Made by a program: the position numbers and the translations under genes
Origin: Candidatus Jorgensenbacteria bacterium
Lineage (GTDB): Bacteria; Patescibacteriota; Minisyncoccia; UBA6257; GWB1-50-10
Reading direction: 5' to 3'
DNA: 50,235 bases
Assembly (NCBI GenBank): GCA_030648515.1
Contig: JAUSHK010000001.1
Location: forward strand, 73,688 to 123,922
Shown: in pieces, positions 27,033 to 35,005 of the stretch
Layout: each line of letters opens with the position of its first letter
How positions within the stretch are numbered: the stretch's first letter is position 1
Notes under the pieces: model-generated
What the model was told of the DNA's origin: nothing
The model's database searches: none
Seen by the model: the letters and a program-made list of their open reading frames with translations, nothing else

Positions 27033-27575
27033 TTATTCTTGAATTTCTTTTATTTTCGCTTCAAGCGCGGTTTCGATTTCCTTGTTTACAACGTCGGTTT
27101 TTTTCTGGACCTCCTCTTTTGCCCTGAACCGCTGGTCCTCGTCATCAAAAGCTTTCTGGATTTTTTTATTCGTTTCATCGCGGAAATGCCGCACTTGGAT
27201 TTTAAACTGCTCAGTTGTCTTTTTGACGTGCTTTATCAATTCTTCGCGCCGCTCAGTCGAAAGCTCCGGCAGGCGCACGCGTATGGACATCCCGTCGGCC
27301 TGCGGCGTTAGTCCTAATGATGATGATTCAATGGCCTTCATTATGGATGCAATAGCTTCCTTGTCCCATGCCTGCACCACAATTTCCCGCGGCGGGACGA
27401 TATTAATTGAAGCGACGCGCTTCATCGGAGTCGTTTGCCCATAATACGTCACGGGAATATTTTCAAGAAGCGCCGTTGTCGGGCGGTTTGCGCGGACGCC
27501 CGAAAGCTCCTGCTTTAAATCGCGCAGGATAGTGTCAAGATGTTTTGTAAATTCTTCTAAAGCTGGGTGTTGCAT
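27033..27575 (-). CDS. frr: ribosome recycling factor
   Basis: 'LRDLKQELSGVRANRPTTALLENIPVTYYGQTTPMKRVASINIVPPREIVVQAWDK'. Confidence 0.96.
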   Translation of the reverse strand: MQHPALEEFTKHLDTILRDLKQELSGVRANRPTTALLENIPVTYYGQTTPMKRVASINIVPPREIVVQAWDKEAIASIMKAIESSSLGLTPQADGMSIRVRLPELSTERREELIKHVKKTTEQFKIQVRHFRDETNKKIQKAFDDEDQRFRAKEEVQKKTDVVNKEIETALEAKIKEIQE

Positions 27576-28348
27576 AGTGCTTCAATAGCTTTTTTTTGTA
27601 ATTGCGGGTTTAGATTAAACCGCTTCATTTCTGTTTCTTTATGAATAAGCCTGGCGAGTTTTTGGGAATTTCTTAAAACGCCTTCTTTCCGCAAAGCAAG
27701 GATTTTTGTTTCAAGCTCGGCTTCTACATCAATCTCATTTGCTGTAAGTTTGCTCTGAGTTTGTCGAATTGCCTGTCCTGAGCTGAGACGAAGGGCCCTT
27801 CCAATTCTTCCATAGGAATCCTCAGCGATAACATGCGCCTTTGTTTCAGAAACGCCGAGCCGCTCAGTAAGAATCTTACGTACTTTCTCGCGCGAAAAAC
27901 GCGGGAAATAAATGCTTGTAAAACGTGAGCGCAATGGCCCGAATAAAATCGACGGATCGTGCGTTATGAGAATTATCAACGCGTGCGACGGCGGTTCTTC
28001 TACAATTTTGAGCATAGCACTTTGCGCCTCATTCGTTAACAACTCGGCATTGTTAATAATAGCGAGCCGTCTATGCGAAGAAAATGGCGTCTGCGAGAGA
28101 AACCGGCGGACTTCGCGCACTTCGTCAATTCCGAGCGATTTCTTTCCTTCTGCTGGTATTACTTCAAACGCGTCAGAAAGGGTGCCGGCGGGCTCTTCAA
28201 ATTTTCCATGTTCAAGAAAATTTCCAAGCGAGCGCGCGAAAAGCGACTTCCCTATCTCGGCATCGCCGAAGAAAAGATACGCGTGTCCAAGTTCCCCTTC
28301 ATGCGCAAGTTTTTTAAACGCGGCGGTTATAGTCTCGTGACCAAACAT
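27557..28348 (-). CDS. holB: DNA polymerase III delta' subunit-like ATPase
   Basis: 'GELGHAYLFFGDAEIGKSLFARSLG', 'NEAQSAMLKIVEEPPSHALIILITHDPSILFGPLRSR'. Confidence 0.85.
   Translation of the reverse strand: MFGHETITAAFKKLAHEGELGHAYLFFGDAEIGKSLFARSLGNFLEHGKFEEPAGTLSDAFEVIPAEGKKSLGIDEVREVRRFLSQTPFSSHRRLAIINNAELLTNEAQSAMLKIVEEPPSHALIILITHDPSILFGPLRSRFTSIYFPRFSREKVRKILTERLGVSETKAHVIAEDSYGRIGRALRLSSGQAIRQTQSKLTANEIDVEAELETKILALRKEGVLRNSQKLARLIHKETEMKRFNLNPQLQKKAIEALCNTQL
27751..27795. repeat. two tandem in-frame copies of the TGTCCTGAGC..CGAAGG family in holB
   Basis: TGCTCTGAGTTTGTCGAATT then GCCTGTCCTGAGCTGAGACGAAGGG; encoded LRLSSGQAIRQTQSK. Confidence 0.65.
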
Positions 28349-29370
28349 TAGCGTTTGCTTAAAAGTGTTCGCTTATAGACGTCCAAGTGATTTAAAACTA
28401 TTGCCGTGCCCTTTGCGACGCACAAAATCGGGTCCTCGGCAACATAGGCCGTCACGCCAAGTGATCGTTTAAAAAACTCCGGCAGGTCGGCAAGCTGCGC
28501 GCTTCCACCAGAAAGAATAATTCCTTTTTCCATAATATCAGCGGCAAGTTCCGGTGGCGTCACATTAAACACAGATTGCACTGAGTTCATAATGTCCAAA
28601 AGATGCGAATTGATTGCCTCAGCAACTTCGTTTGAGGTGACGTAAAGATCCTTCGGCAATCCCGATGAAAGATCGCGCCCGCGAACTTTGAGCTCATTCT
28701 TTGAACGGTTTGGAATCGCGGTTCCTAAAGCAATTTTAATATTCTCCGCAGTGTTCTCCCCTATCGCGAGTCCGTACTTCTTGCGGATGTAATCGCTGAT
28801 TGCCTGGTCAAATCTATTTCCAGCAACGCGCAAACTGGACCACGTAACAATTCCGCCGAGTGATATTACAGCAACCTCGGTTGTGCCTCCGCCGATATTT
28901 ACAATCATGTTTCCTTCGGCTGAATGAATTGGAATGCCGGCGCCAAGCGAAGCGAGAAGCGGTTCCTTAACAAGATATACTTCTTTCGCGCCAGCTTCTT
29001 TTGCGGCATTCATAACCGCGCGGTGTTCGGTTGAGGTAATGCCGGCCGGTACCGAAATTACAACTTCTGGTTTAAAAATATTTAAGGCTCCAATGCTCTT
29101 TCCGATAAAATATTTGAGCATCTCCTGTGTGATGTAATACTCAGCGATAACACCGTCTTTAAGCGGGCGGTACGTTACAATATCGTCCGGTGTTCTTCCT
29201 ACCATCTCCTTCGCCTCAACGCCGACCGAAAGCACAGTGTTTCCGGGTTTCCTGAGCGCGACAACAGTCGGCTCGTTAATCACGATTCCCTTCGTCGGGA
29301 GAAATACCAGCGTATTTGTCGTTCCTAAATCAATGCCGATTTTTCTTACAAACATGGTTTTGAGATCCAC
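28348..29370 (-). CDS. mreB: rod shape-determining protein MreB (second, canonical paralog)
   Basis: '[30 protein letters not shown]', 'IVNIGGGTTEVAVISLGGIV'. Confidence 0.95.
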   Translation of the reverse strand: MDLKTMFVRKIGIDLGTTNTLVFLPTKGIVINEPTVVALRKPGNTVLSVGVEAKEMVGRTPDDIVTYRPLKDGVIAEYYITQEMLKYFIGKSIGALNIFKPEVVISVPAGITSTEHRAVMNAAKEAGAKEVYLVKEPLLASLGAGIPIHSAEGNMIVNIGGGTTEVAVISLGGIVTWSSLRVAGNRFDQAISDYIRKKYGLAIGENTAENIKIALGTAIPNRSKNELKVRGRDLSSGLPKDLYVTSNEVAEAINSHLLDIMNSVQSVFNVTPPELAADIMEKGIILSGGSAQLADLPEFFKRSLGVTAYVAEDPILCVAKGTAIVLNHLDVYKRTLLSKR

Positions 29371-29430
29371 GTTACTCTACTATTCATCTATCTAAAATTC
29401 AAGTTTACCCACCGCAGGCGTGGCGTAGCA

Positions 29431-29456
29431 AAACCCCCGCTCCGGCGGGGGTTTTT
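29431..29456 (-). terminator. intrinsic terminator after rpsI
   Basis: AAACCCCCGCTCCGGCGGGGGTTTTT, strong GC stem with T/A tails. Confidence 0.85.
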
Positions 29457-29462
29457 ACAATC

Positions 29463-29924
29463 TTAACGTTTTCTCCACTGTTGCGGCCTTCTAGCTTTGC
29501 GAAGCCCTGGGTGCTTGCGTTCAACTGCGCGCGGGTCGCGCTTCAAAAACCCGAGCGCTTTGAGGCGCGCGCGGCTTTCCGGATTTTCGGAAACCAATGT
29601 GCGCGAGATGCCAAGCCGGACTGCCTCGGCCTGCGCACTCACTCCGCCTCCTATGACTTTAGCGACTACATAGTAGTGCTCCATCGAAAGCGCTTTGAAC
29701 GGCGCCGCGACAATTAACTGCTGTTTCAAAATTGGAAAATAATCACGGTACTGTTTTCCGTTTACGAGTATCTCTTGTTTCTTCACGGCTTCTGAAAAAA
29801 TCCTGACGCGCGCGACGGCTGTTTTTCTGCGCCCAACGGCTTCAATATACCGCCCCGCTACAACCGGAATTTCCGGCTTCGCGTGTTTTACAACTTTTTC
29901 CTTTGTTACTTTTTTTATAACCAT
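29463..29924 (-). CDS. rpsI: 30S ribosomal protein S9
   Basis: 'YIEAVGRRKTAVARVRIF' ... 'KHPGLRKARRPQQWRKR'. Confidence 0.97.
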   Translation of the reverse strand: MVIKKVTKEKVVKHAKPEIPVVAGRYIEAVGRRKTAVARVRIFSEAVKKQEILVNGKQYRDYFPILKQQLIVAAPFKALSMEHYYVVAKVIGGGVSAQAEAVRLGISRTLVSENPESRARLKALGFLKRDPRAVERKHPGLRKARRPQQWRKR

Positions 29925-29928
29925 AATT

Positions 29929-30270
29929 TTATAACTCGATCTTCAGCCGCTTTATCCTTCTTGCCTGCAGGCGATTTTTAGGAAGCATTCTTTCAATGGC
30001 ATGCCTGATAACCCACGCCGGGCTTTTCGCAAACACGTCGCGAAATTTATTCTCCTTCAGGTGGCCTAATTGTCCTGCGTGGCGATAATATATTTTCTGA
30101 GAAGTTTTTTTGCCGGAAAGCGTAATCTTTGAGGCATTTTTAATAATCACCTTGTCAGTTCCTTCAAGCCGCGGATTGTATGCCACGCTATGCTTTCCCT
30201 GAAGAATGGAAGCAACTTCTGAGGCAACGCGCCCTAACCGTTTTCCTTGTGCGTCAATAATATGTTCCAT
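29929..30270 (-). CDS. rplM: 50S ribosomal protein L13
   Basis: 'IDAQGKRLGRVASEVASILQGKHSVAYNPRLEGTDKVIIKNASKI'. Confidence 0.96.
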   Translation of the reverse strand: MEHIIDAQGKRLGRVASEVASILQGKHSVAYNPRLEGTDKVIIKNASKITLSGKKTSQKIYYRHAGQLGHLKENKFRDVFAKSPAWVIRHAIERMLPKNRLQARRIKRLKIEL

Positions 30271-30272
30271 GG

Positions 30273-30623
30273 TTATACAAATTGGATTGTTGCCATCTTT
30301 GACGCGTCGTGAACGCGCGGTTTCGCCTGTTTAATAATTCGCGTGTATCCGCCTTTGCGTTCCGCGTATCGCGGCGCAATCTCGTTATATACCTTGTACG
30401 CGGCTGACTTCGGCAAGTGCTGGAGCAAAAGCCGCAAACCGGCAAGGTTTTTTTGCTTTCCATACGTAACCATGCGCTCGGCAAACTTTCGAATTTCCTT
30501 GGCGCGCGTCTCCGTTGTTGTAATCTTTCCGTGGCTCACGAGGTTGTTTACAAGAATGCGCATAAACGCCCTCCGCGGTCCTCGTTTCAAACCAAATTTT
30601 TTCCCGCGCGCAAGGTGCCGCAT
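30273..30623 (-). CDS. rplQ: 50S ribosomal protein L17
   Basis: 'MRHLARGKKFGLKRGPRRAFMRILVNNLVSHGKITTTETRAKEI'. Confidence 0.97.
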   Translation of the reverse strand: MRHLARGKKFGLKRGPRRAFMRILVNNLVSHGKITTTETRAKEIRKFAERMVTYGKQKNLAGLRLLLQHLPKSAAYKVYNEIAPRYAERKGGYTRIIKQAKPRVHDASKMATIQFV

Positions 30624-30626
30624 ATT

Positions 30627-31385
30627 CTACTTTTTCTTTTTCTTTTCCCTTGTTACCTTTGCTTCCTTTATTTCCGTTGGTTCCAGTTTTGTAACTTCAA
30701 TATTGGAAACCTTGCCAAAGTGGTCTTTCAAAATATTACTCGCCTTATGAAGCGCGTCAGACGGCGAAATCGTGCCATCGGTCTCAATTTCAAGGAAAAG
30801 CCTATTGTAGTCCGTCCGGTCTCCAACGCGCATATTTTCAACAGAAAACGCAACGCGAACAATCGGGGAAAACACTGCATCAAGCACAATCACGCCGACT
30901 GGCAAACGCTCAAGACGGCGGCTTTCTGCCGGCACATATCCGAGCCCTTTCTCAACAGTGAGTTCAATCAAGAGTTCCGCACCTTTTTTCGTAAGCGTTG
31001 CAAGATGTAAATCAGGATTAATTACCTTTGCAAATGTTGTTGATTGAATATCGCCTGCCGTCACTTCCCCGTCGCCTTTTTTATGAAGCTGCAAAACCTG
31101 GGGCTCATCGGCGTAAAAAAGAAAACGGACTTTTTTGAGATTCAGGCAGAATTCAACGACATCTTCGCTCACATTCGGCACGGTTGAAAATTCATGGTCA
31201 ACACCGTCAATTTTAATCTGCGTGATTGCCGCGCCGGGAAATGACGATAATAGTACGCGCCGCAGAGCGTTCCCGAGCGTCATCCCATATCCTGTGTAAA
31301 GACCTTCAACATGAAAAACACCAACATTATTTTTTTCGGAAATCTTCTTAACTTCGACGGTATCGCTTAAAAGTTTATATTCCAT
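30627..31385 (-). CDS. rpoA: RNA polymerase alpha subunit, N-terminal domain only
   Basis: 'GYGMTLGNALRRVLLSSFPGAAITQIKIDGVDHEFSTVPNVSEDVVEFCLNLK'; 252 aa, ends in Lys-rich tail 4 nt before rplQ. Confidence 0.96.
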   Translation of the reverse strand: MEYKLLSDTVEVKKISEKNNVGVFHVEGLYTGYGMTLGNALRRVLLSSFPGAAITQIKIDGVDHEFSTVPNVSEDVVEFCLNLKKVRFLFYADEPQVLQLHKKGDGEVTAGDIQSTTFAKVINPDLHLATLTKKGAELLIELTVEKGLGYVPAESRRLERLPVGVIVLDAVFSPIVRVAFSVENMRVGDRTDYNRLFLEIETDGTISPSDALHKASNILKDHFGKVSNIEVTKLEPTEIKEAKVTREKKKKK

Positions 31386-31406
31386 ACGTTATATATAATT
31401 AGTTTA

Positions 31407-32006
31407 TTACCGAGAATAAAATTCACTGACTAACGCCATATCGAAGGGAAACTCAGTGTCCCCTCCGCTCGACTTTGCAATACACTCGCCCGTAAGCTCT
31501 TCTGGCGAAAGCCTGAGCCATGTGGGCGGCGTGTATTTTTGGAGCCGTTCTCCGATGCCTTCAAAAAGTTTTGAGGCGCGGGATTCAGGACGGATTGAAA
31601 TCTTGTTTCCAATCGTAACATGGCAGGAAGGAATTGTCACTTTCCGGCCGTTCACGAGAATATGGCCATGCGAAACCATCTGCCGCGCAATACGTTGTGA
31701 CTTTGCGAACCCGAGCATAAAAGTCACGGAATCCAGGCGCTGGAAAAGCGTCTCTATAATTTTTTCTTTCGGTTTGTGGAAAAGCGTCCGCGTTTGCCGG
31801 TTATTAAGTCCAAAAGAAATTTGTATTTTCTGTTTTTCTTGAAGCTGGCGCCCATATTCAGTAATGGACTGGCGCTTGTCGCCGTGCTGGCCTGGGCGCT
31901 TCGGACGGCGCACGATTGCGGATTTCGGAGAGTACGAACGCTCGGCTTTTAAAAACAGTTTTGTATTGAGCGCCCGTTCCCTTTTTTCTTTTACAGGATG
32001 TGTCAT
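31407..32006 (-). CDS. rpsD: 30S ribosomal protein S4
   Basis: 'RRPKRPGQHGDKRQSITEYGRQLQEKQKIQISFGLNNRQ', S4 domain 'ARQMVSHGHILVNGRKVTIPS'. Confidence 0.96.
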   Translation of the reverse strand: MTHPVKEKRERALNTKLFLKAERSYSPKSAIVRRPKRPGQHGDKRQSITEYGRQLQEKQKIQISFGLNNRQTRTLFHKPKEKIIETLFQRLDSVTFMLGFAKSQRIARQMVSHGHILVNGRKVTIPSCHVTIGNKISIRPESRASKLFEGIGERLQKYTPPTWLRLSPEELTGECIAKSSGGDTEFPFDMALVSEFYSR

Positions 32007-32026
32007 AGTTTTCTAATTACTAATTT

Positions 32027-32482
32027 CTATACTCTCCTCACTTTCTTCGGCCGAGGACCGTTATGCGGAATGGGCGTGACGTCTTTTATTGACATGAGAT
32101 CAAATCCCTTCGCTACAAGAGTCCGAACAGCGGAATCTCTACCCTTGCCGATGCCACGCACAAAAACGTCAACGTGCACCGGGCCGGACCGCTGAACTTT
32201 TTCAGCAATCGCTTCAACGACTTTAGCGGCGGCGAACGGCGTTGCTTTCTTCGGGCCAGAAAATCCGACCGATCCGGCTGAGAGCCACGCGATTGTATTC
32301 CCTTTGTCGTCGGTTATTGTAACGATGGTATTGTTGAGCGACGCCTGAATATAAACTCGGCCGCGTTCAATGCGCCCTCGGGAAGCACCGCCTCCCTTTC
32401 TGGTTGACGCGCCTGAGGCGCCGCCCTCGGACTCTTTAAGGAGCTCTTCTTTTGTTTGTCGGATGACTTTCTTCTTTCCCAT
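32027..32482 (-). CDS. rpsK: 30S ribosomal protein S11
   Basis: 'GRVYIQASLNNTIVTITDDKGNTIAWLSAGSVGFSGPKKATPFAA'. Confidence 0.97.
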   Translation of the reverse strand: MGKKKVIRQTKEELLKESEGGASGASTRKGGGASRGRIERGRVYIQASLNNTIVTITDDKGNTIAWLSAGSVGFSGPKKATPFAAAKVVEAIAEKVQRSGPVHVDVFVRGIGKGRDSAVRTLVAKGFDLMSIKDVTPIPHNGPRPKKVRRV

Positions 32483-32484
32483 AA

Positions 32485-32868
32485 TTATTTGAGATCAACT
32501 TTGCGCTTTCCGCTTCCAGCGGTCTTTCTGACGTTGCCACGTACCGTCCGCGAGTTCGACTTTGTCCGTTGGCCCCGCGCCGGCAAACGGCGCGCATGGC
32601 GCAATCCCCGATATGCTTTTAAATCTTTAAGCCTGCTAATATTATGCCTCACAACCTGCCGCAATTCGCCCTCCACTTTAAAATGCTTCTCTATATATAA
32701 TTGGATTTTGTTCACTTCTTCGGACGAAAGTTCTTTTGCTCGTTTTGCCGGATCAATATGAGTTTCCTCTAAAATCTTTTTTGCCATCGGCCGGCCAACA
32801 CCAAAAATATAAGGAAGCGAAACATCGATTCGCTTTTCATCCGGAATATTTATTCCAACAATTCTCAT
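32485..32868 (-). CDS. rpsM: 30S ribosomal protein S13
   Basis: 'RIVGINIPDEKRIDVSLPYIFGVGRPMAKKIL' ... 'AYRGLRHARRLPARGQRTKSNSRT'. Confidence 0.97.
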   Translation of the reverse strand: MRIVGINIPDEKRIDVSLPYIFGVGRPMAKKILEETHIDPAKRAKELSSEEVNKIQLYIEKHFKVEGELRQVVRHNISRLKDLKAYRGLRHARRLPARGQRTKSNSRTVRGNVRKTAGSGKRKVDLK

Positions 32869-32909
32869 GGTTGAATAGTAATTAGAAATTAGATATTAGA
32901 AATTTCTTC

Positions 32910-33023
32910 CTACCCCTGGCGCTGTTTATGCGTTTTGTTTTTGCAAATGATGCACACCCGGCCTTTTCTACGGACTACTTTGCATTGCGCGCATATTTTT
33001 TTGACTGATGCTCGTACTTTCAT
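32910..33023 (-). CDS. rpmJ: 50S ribosomal protein L36 (37 aa, absent from ORF track)
   Basis: Manual translation: [37 protein letters not shown]. Confidence 0.95.
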   Translation of the reverse strand: MKVRASVKKICAQCKVVRRKGRVCIICKNKTHKQRQG

Positions 33024-33033
33024 AATTAGTTAA

Positions 33034-33072
33034 GAAAAAAACCGCGAGACTCCGTTTTCTGGTGAGTCCGCT
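33034..33072 (-). terminator. terminator/attenuator-like hairpin between infA and rpmJ
   Basis: Minus strand GCGGACTC-ACCAGAAAACG-GAGTCTCGC then GGTTTTTTTC. Confidence 0.5.
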
Positions 33073-33092
33073 CTGACTGACGCGTCAAACCA

Positions 33093-33311
33093 TTAGAGTC
33101 TTTTTATAATCCTACCGCGCCGTTCATCATATGGCGTCATTTCGACAACCACGCGGTCTCCCGGCACTACCCGAATCCGGAAACGCCCCAAACGGCCTGC
33201 AAGGCGCGCTAAAACTTCTTGTCCGCCGACGAGAATAACTCGAAAAAGCATATTCGGCAATGCTTCTTCTACTCTTCCGTCAACTCTTCGAAGCTGCTCG
33301 TCTGATTTCAT
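33093..33311 (-). CDS. infA: translation initiation factor IF-1
   Basis: 'RRVDGRVEEALPNMLFRVILVGGQEVLARLAGRLGRFRIRVVPGDRVVVEMTPYDERRGRIIKRL'. Confidence 0.94.
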   Translation of the reverse strand: MKSDEQLRRVDGRVEEALPNMLFRVILVGGQEVLARLAGRLGRFRIRVVPGDRVVVEMTPYDERRGRIIKRL

Positions 33312-33371
33312 TTGCTAAAAATAAGCGTGTGTATTATATGAAACGCCAAGGCGAAAGTCAACTATCCCGCC

Positions 33372-34946
33372 TTATTGGAACATAACGGTGACTTTTCCAG
33401 TATTTCCAGGCACCTCCGTGACCCAGAACGGCCAGAGCGAAATCGTAGCCTTTTCAAGCCCAGGCAAGGCGAAAATATAATGTTTTAGCGCCTCTTCTTT
33501 CATGCCTAGAATCTCGCGAACAACCTGCTTTTTATCAATGCGTTCCTGAAATATCACGGAGCCAGAAACAGCGAGTGTCTCCGTACCGCCAATAAAATCA
33601 ACGCGCGGTTCACCGTAGGTAATTGTGAAATTATTTACCTCAAGGCTGTCGCCCGATGCAGGCCGTACATATTCTACGAGCTTATCTTGAAGCGTTTCCC
33701 CGAGAAAAACTAGCTTGCGGGTTTCTGCTTCCCCAAAAAGCGAGAATTTTTTGGGATCGTCAGCTGGCCGGCTAATGTCGGTGTTTGTCATGGTAAATTT
33801 TTGCGCGCCCGGAAGTCCGACAAATTTTGGCGCAAGTAGAACTGCGATTTCTCCGGCAGTCGCTTCCTGAAGCGCAGAAGCAACGACCTGTTTTGCCGCC
33901 TCAATATCTTTCTCGGTCGGCGCGGGCCGCTCTCCAGAAATTCCACCGGTCATTTTAGCAAGTGATTCAGCGGTAAACGCCGTGTATTTTGGCGTCCCCA
34001 TAAATCCCGGAATTTTCCAGTCAGTCGCGGGCGCTATGTTGTATTCCTCGCCCGGCTTGTCTGCCGTCACACTGACCTCGGTCGTTGAGGGCTGGATTTT
34101 ACCTCCAATAACTTTTGCGCCCTGAATGACAGCTGGTTTATCAAGGCGAAAAATTTTTCCATCAGGAGAAACGAATCTGGTAGTGGCAACAATTCGCTGA
34201 GCATCTGAACTATACGCGTTTGTCACAACGAGCTTCCCTGTAGCCTTCACGTCAACGCGCTCACTTCCGGACGCCGGGAATGTACGCTCAAGATTTCGGC
34301 TCGCTGTAAGCAACTCGCCGGGGATGATAAGCGAGCCGTCTTTTAATACCGACGGGGCAATAGCCTTACTTGATATTATGACTACCTCATTAAACGGAAC
34401 TACTGTTTTTTTGAGTGTGACAGTAACTACTGCCCGTGGTAGCTCAAAATAGAGAAACGCCAAAACCGCGACAATAGCGACGCACGACATTACTATCGCC
34501 GATGTTGTGCGTCTGCTCATTTTTTTGCGCGTTCCGCGCGGCGCACCGGCTTGTCCGTCAATGGCGTTTTCACGCCCATCGCGAGGCCTGCGCAAAAATT
34601 CCGGAATATTAAACTTGCCCTTCCGCCCAGCGCCCCGAAGCGCGTCGCGCGAAATTACGTCCGAAACTATGCGGCCGCGCGCATCGCTGTCGTTAAACGC
34701 CTGCATTCCCGCGTCGCGCGCAAATTCAAGAATGCGCTTGCTTGAAGATTCTATGGAAATTTCCTTTCCATTTTCTTCCGTGGCCTTCTTTAGCTCCCGA
34801 AAGTCCTGAACAGAACCAATCCTTGACTTCGAAGGAAGCGAAAGCACGATTCTCGAATATTCTTCTTTGCGCAAACGCTCGGAAACTTCCCCGACTGTTT
34901 CGCGGGCATCAATAGCAATTTTTTTCTGGAGTATCACGTCACCCAT
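33372..34946 (-). CDS. single-TM envelope protein of unknown function
   Basis: Cytosolic N-term, TM 'TTSAIVMSCVAIVAVLAFLYFELP', large beta-rich extracytoplasmic region. Confidence 0.6.
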   Translation of the reverse strand: MGDVILQKKIAIDARETVGEVSERLRKEEYSRIVLSLPSKSRIGSVQDFRELKKATEENGKEISIESSSKRILEFARDAGMQAFNDSDARGRIVSDVISRDALRGAGRKGKFNIPEFLRRPRDGRENAIDGQAGAPRGTRKKMSRRTTSAIVMSCVAIVAVLAFLYFELPRAVVTVTLKKTVVPFNEVVIISSKAIAPSVLKDGSLIIPGELLTASRNLERTFPASGSERVDVKATGKLVVTNAYSSDAQRIVATTRFVSPDGKIFRLDKPAVIQGAKVIGGKIQPSTTEVSVTADKPGEEYNIAPATDWKIPGFMGTPKYTAFTAESLAKMTGGISGERPAPTEKDIEAAKQVVASALQEATAGEIAVLLAPKFVGLPGAQKFTMTNTDISRPADDPKKFSLFGEAETRKLVFLGETLQDKLVEYVRPASGDSLEVNNFTITYGEPRVDFIGGTETLAVSGSVIFQERIDKKQVVREILGMKEEALKHYIFALPGLEKATISLWPFWVTEVPGNTGKVTVMFQ

Positions 34947-35005
34947 TACTCCTTATGGTAACACAAAATTGTGCGGATTGCTCAAAAGCCACTTCAGAAC
35001 CAGCG

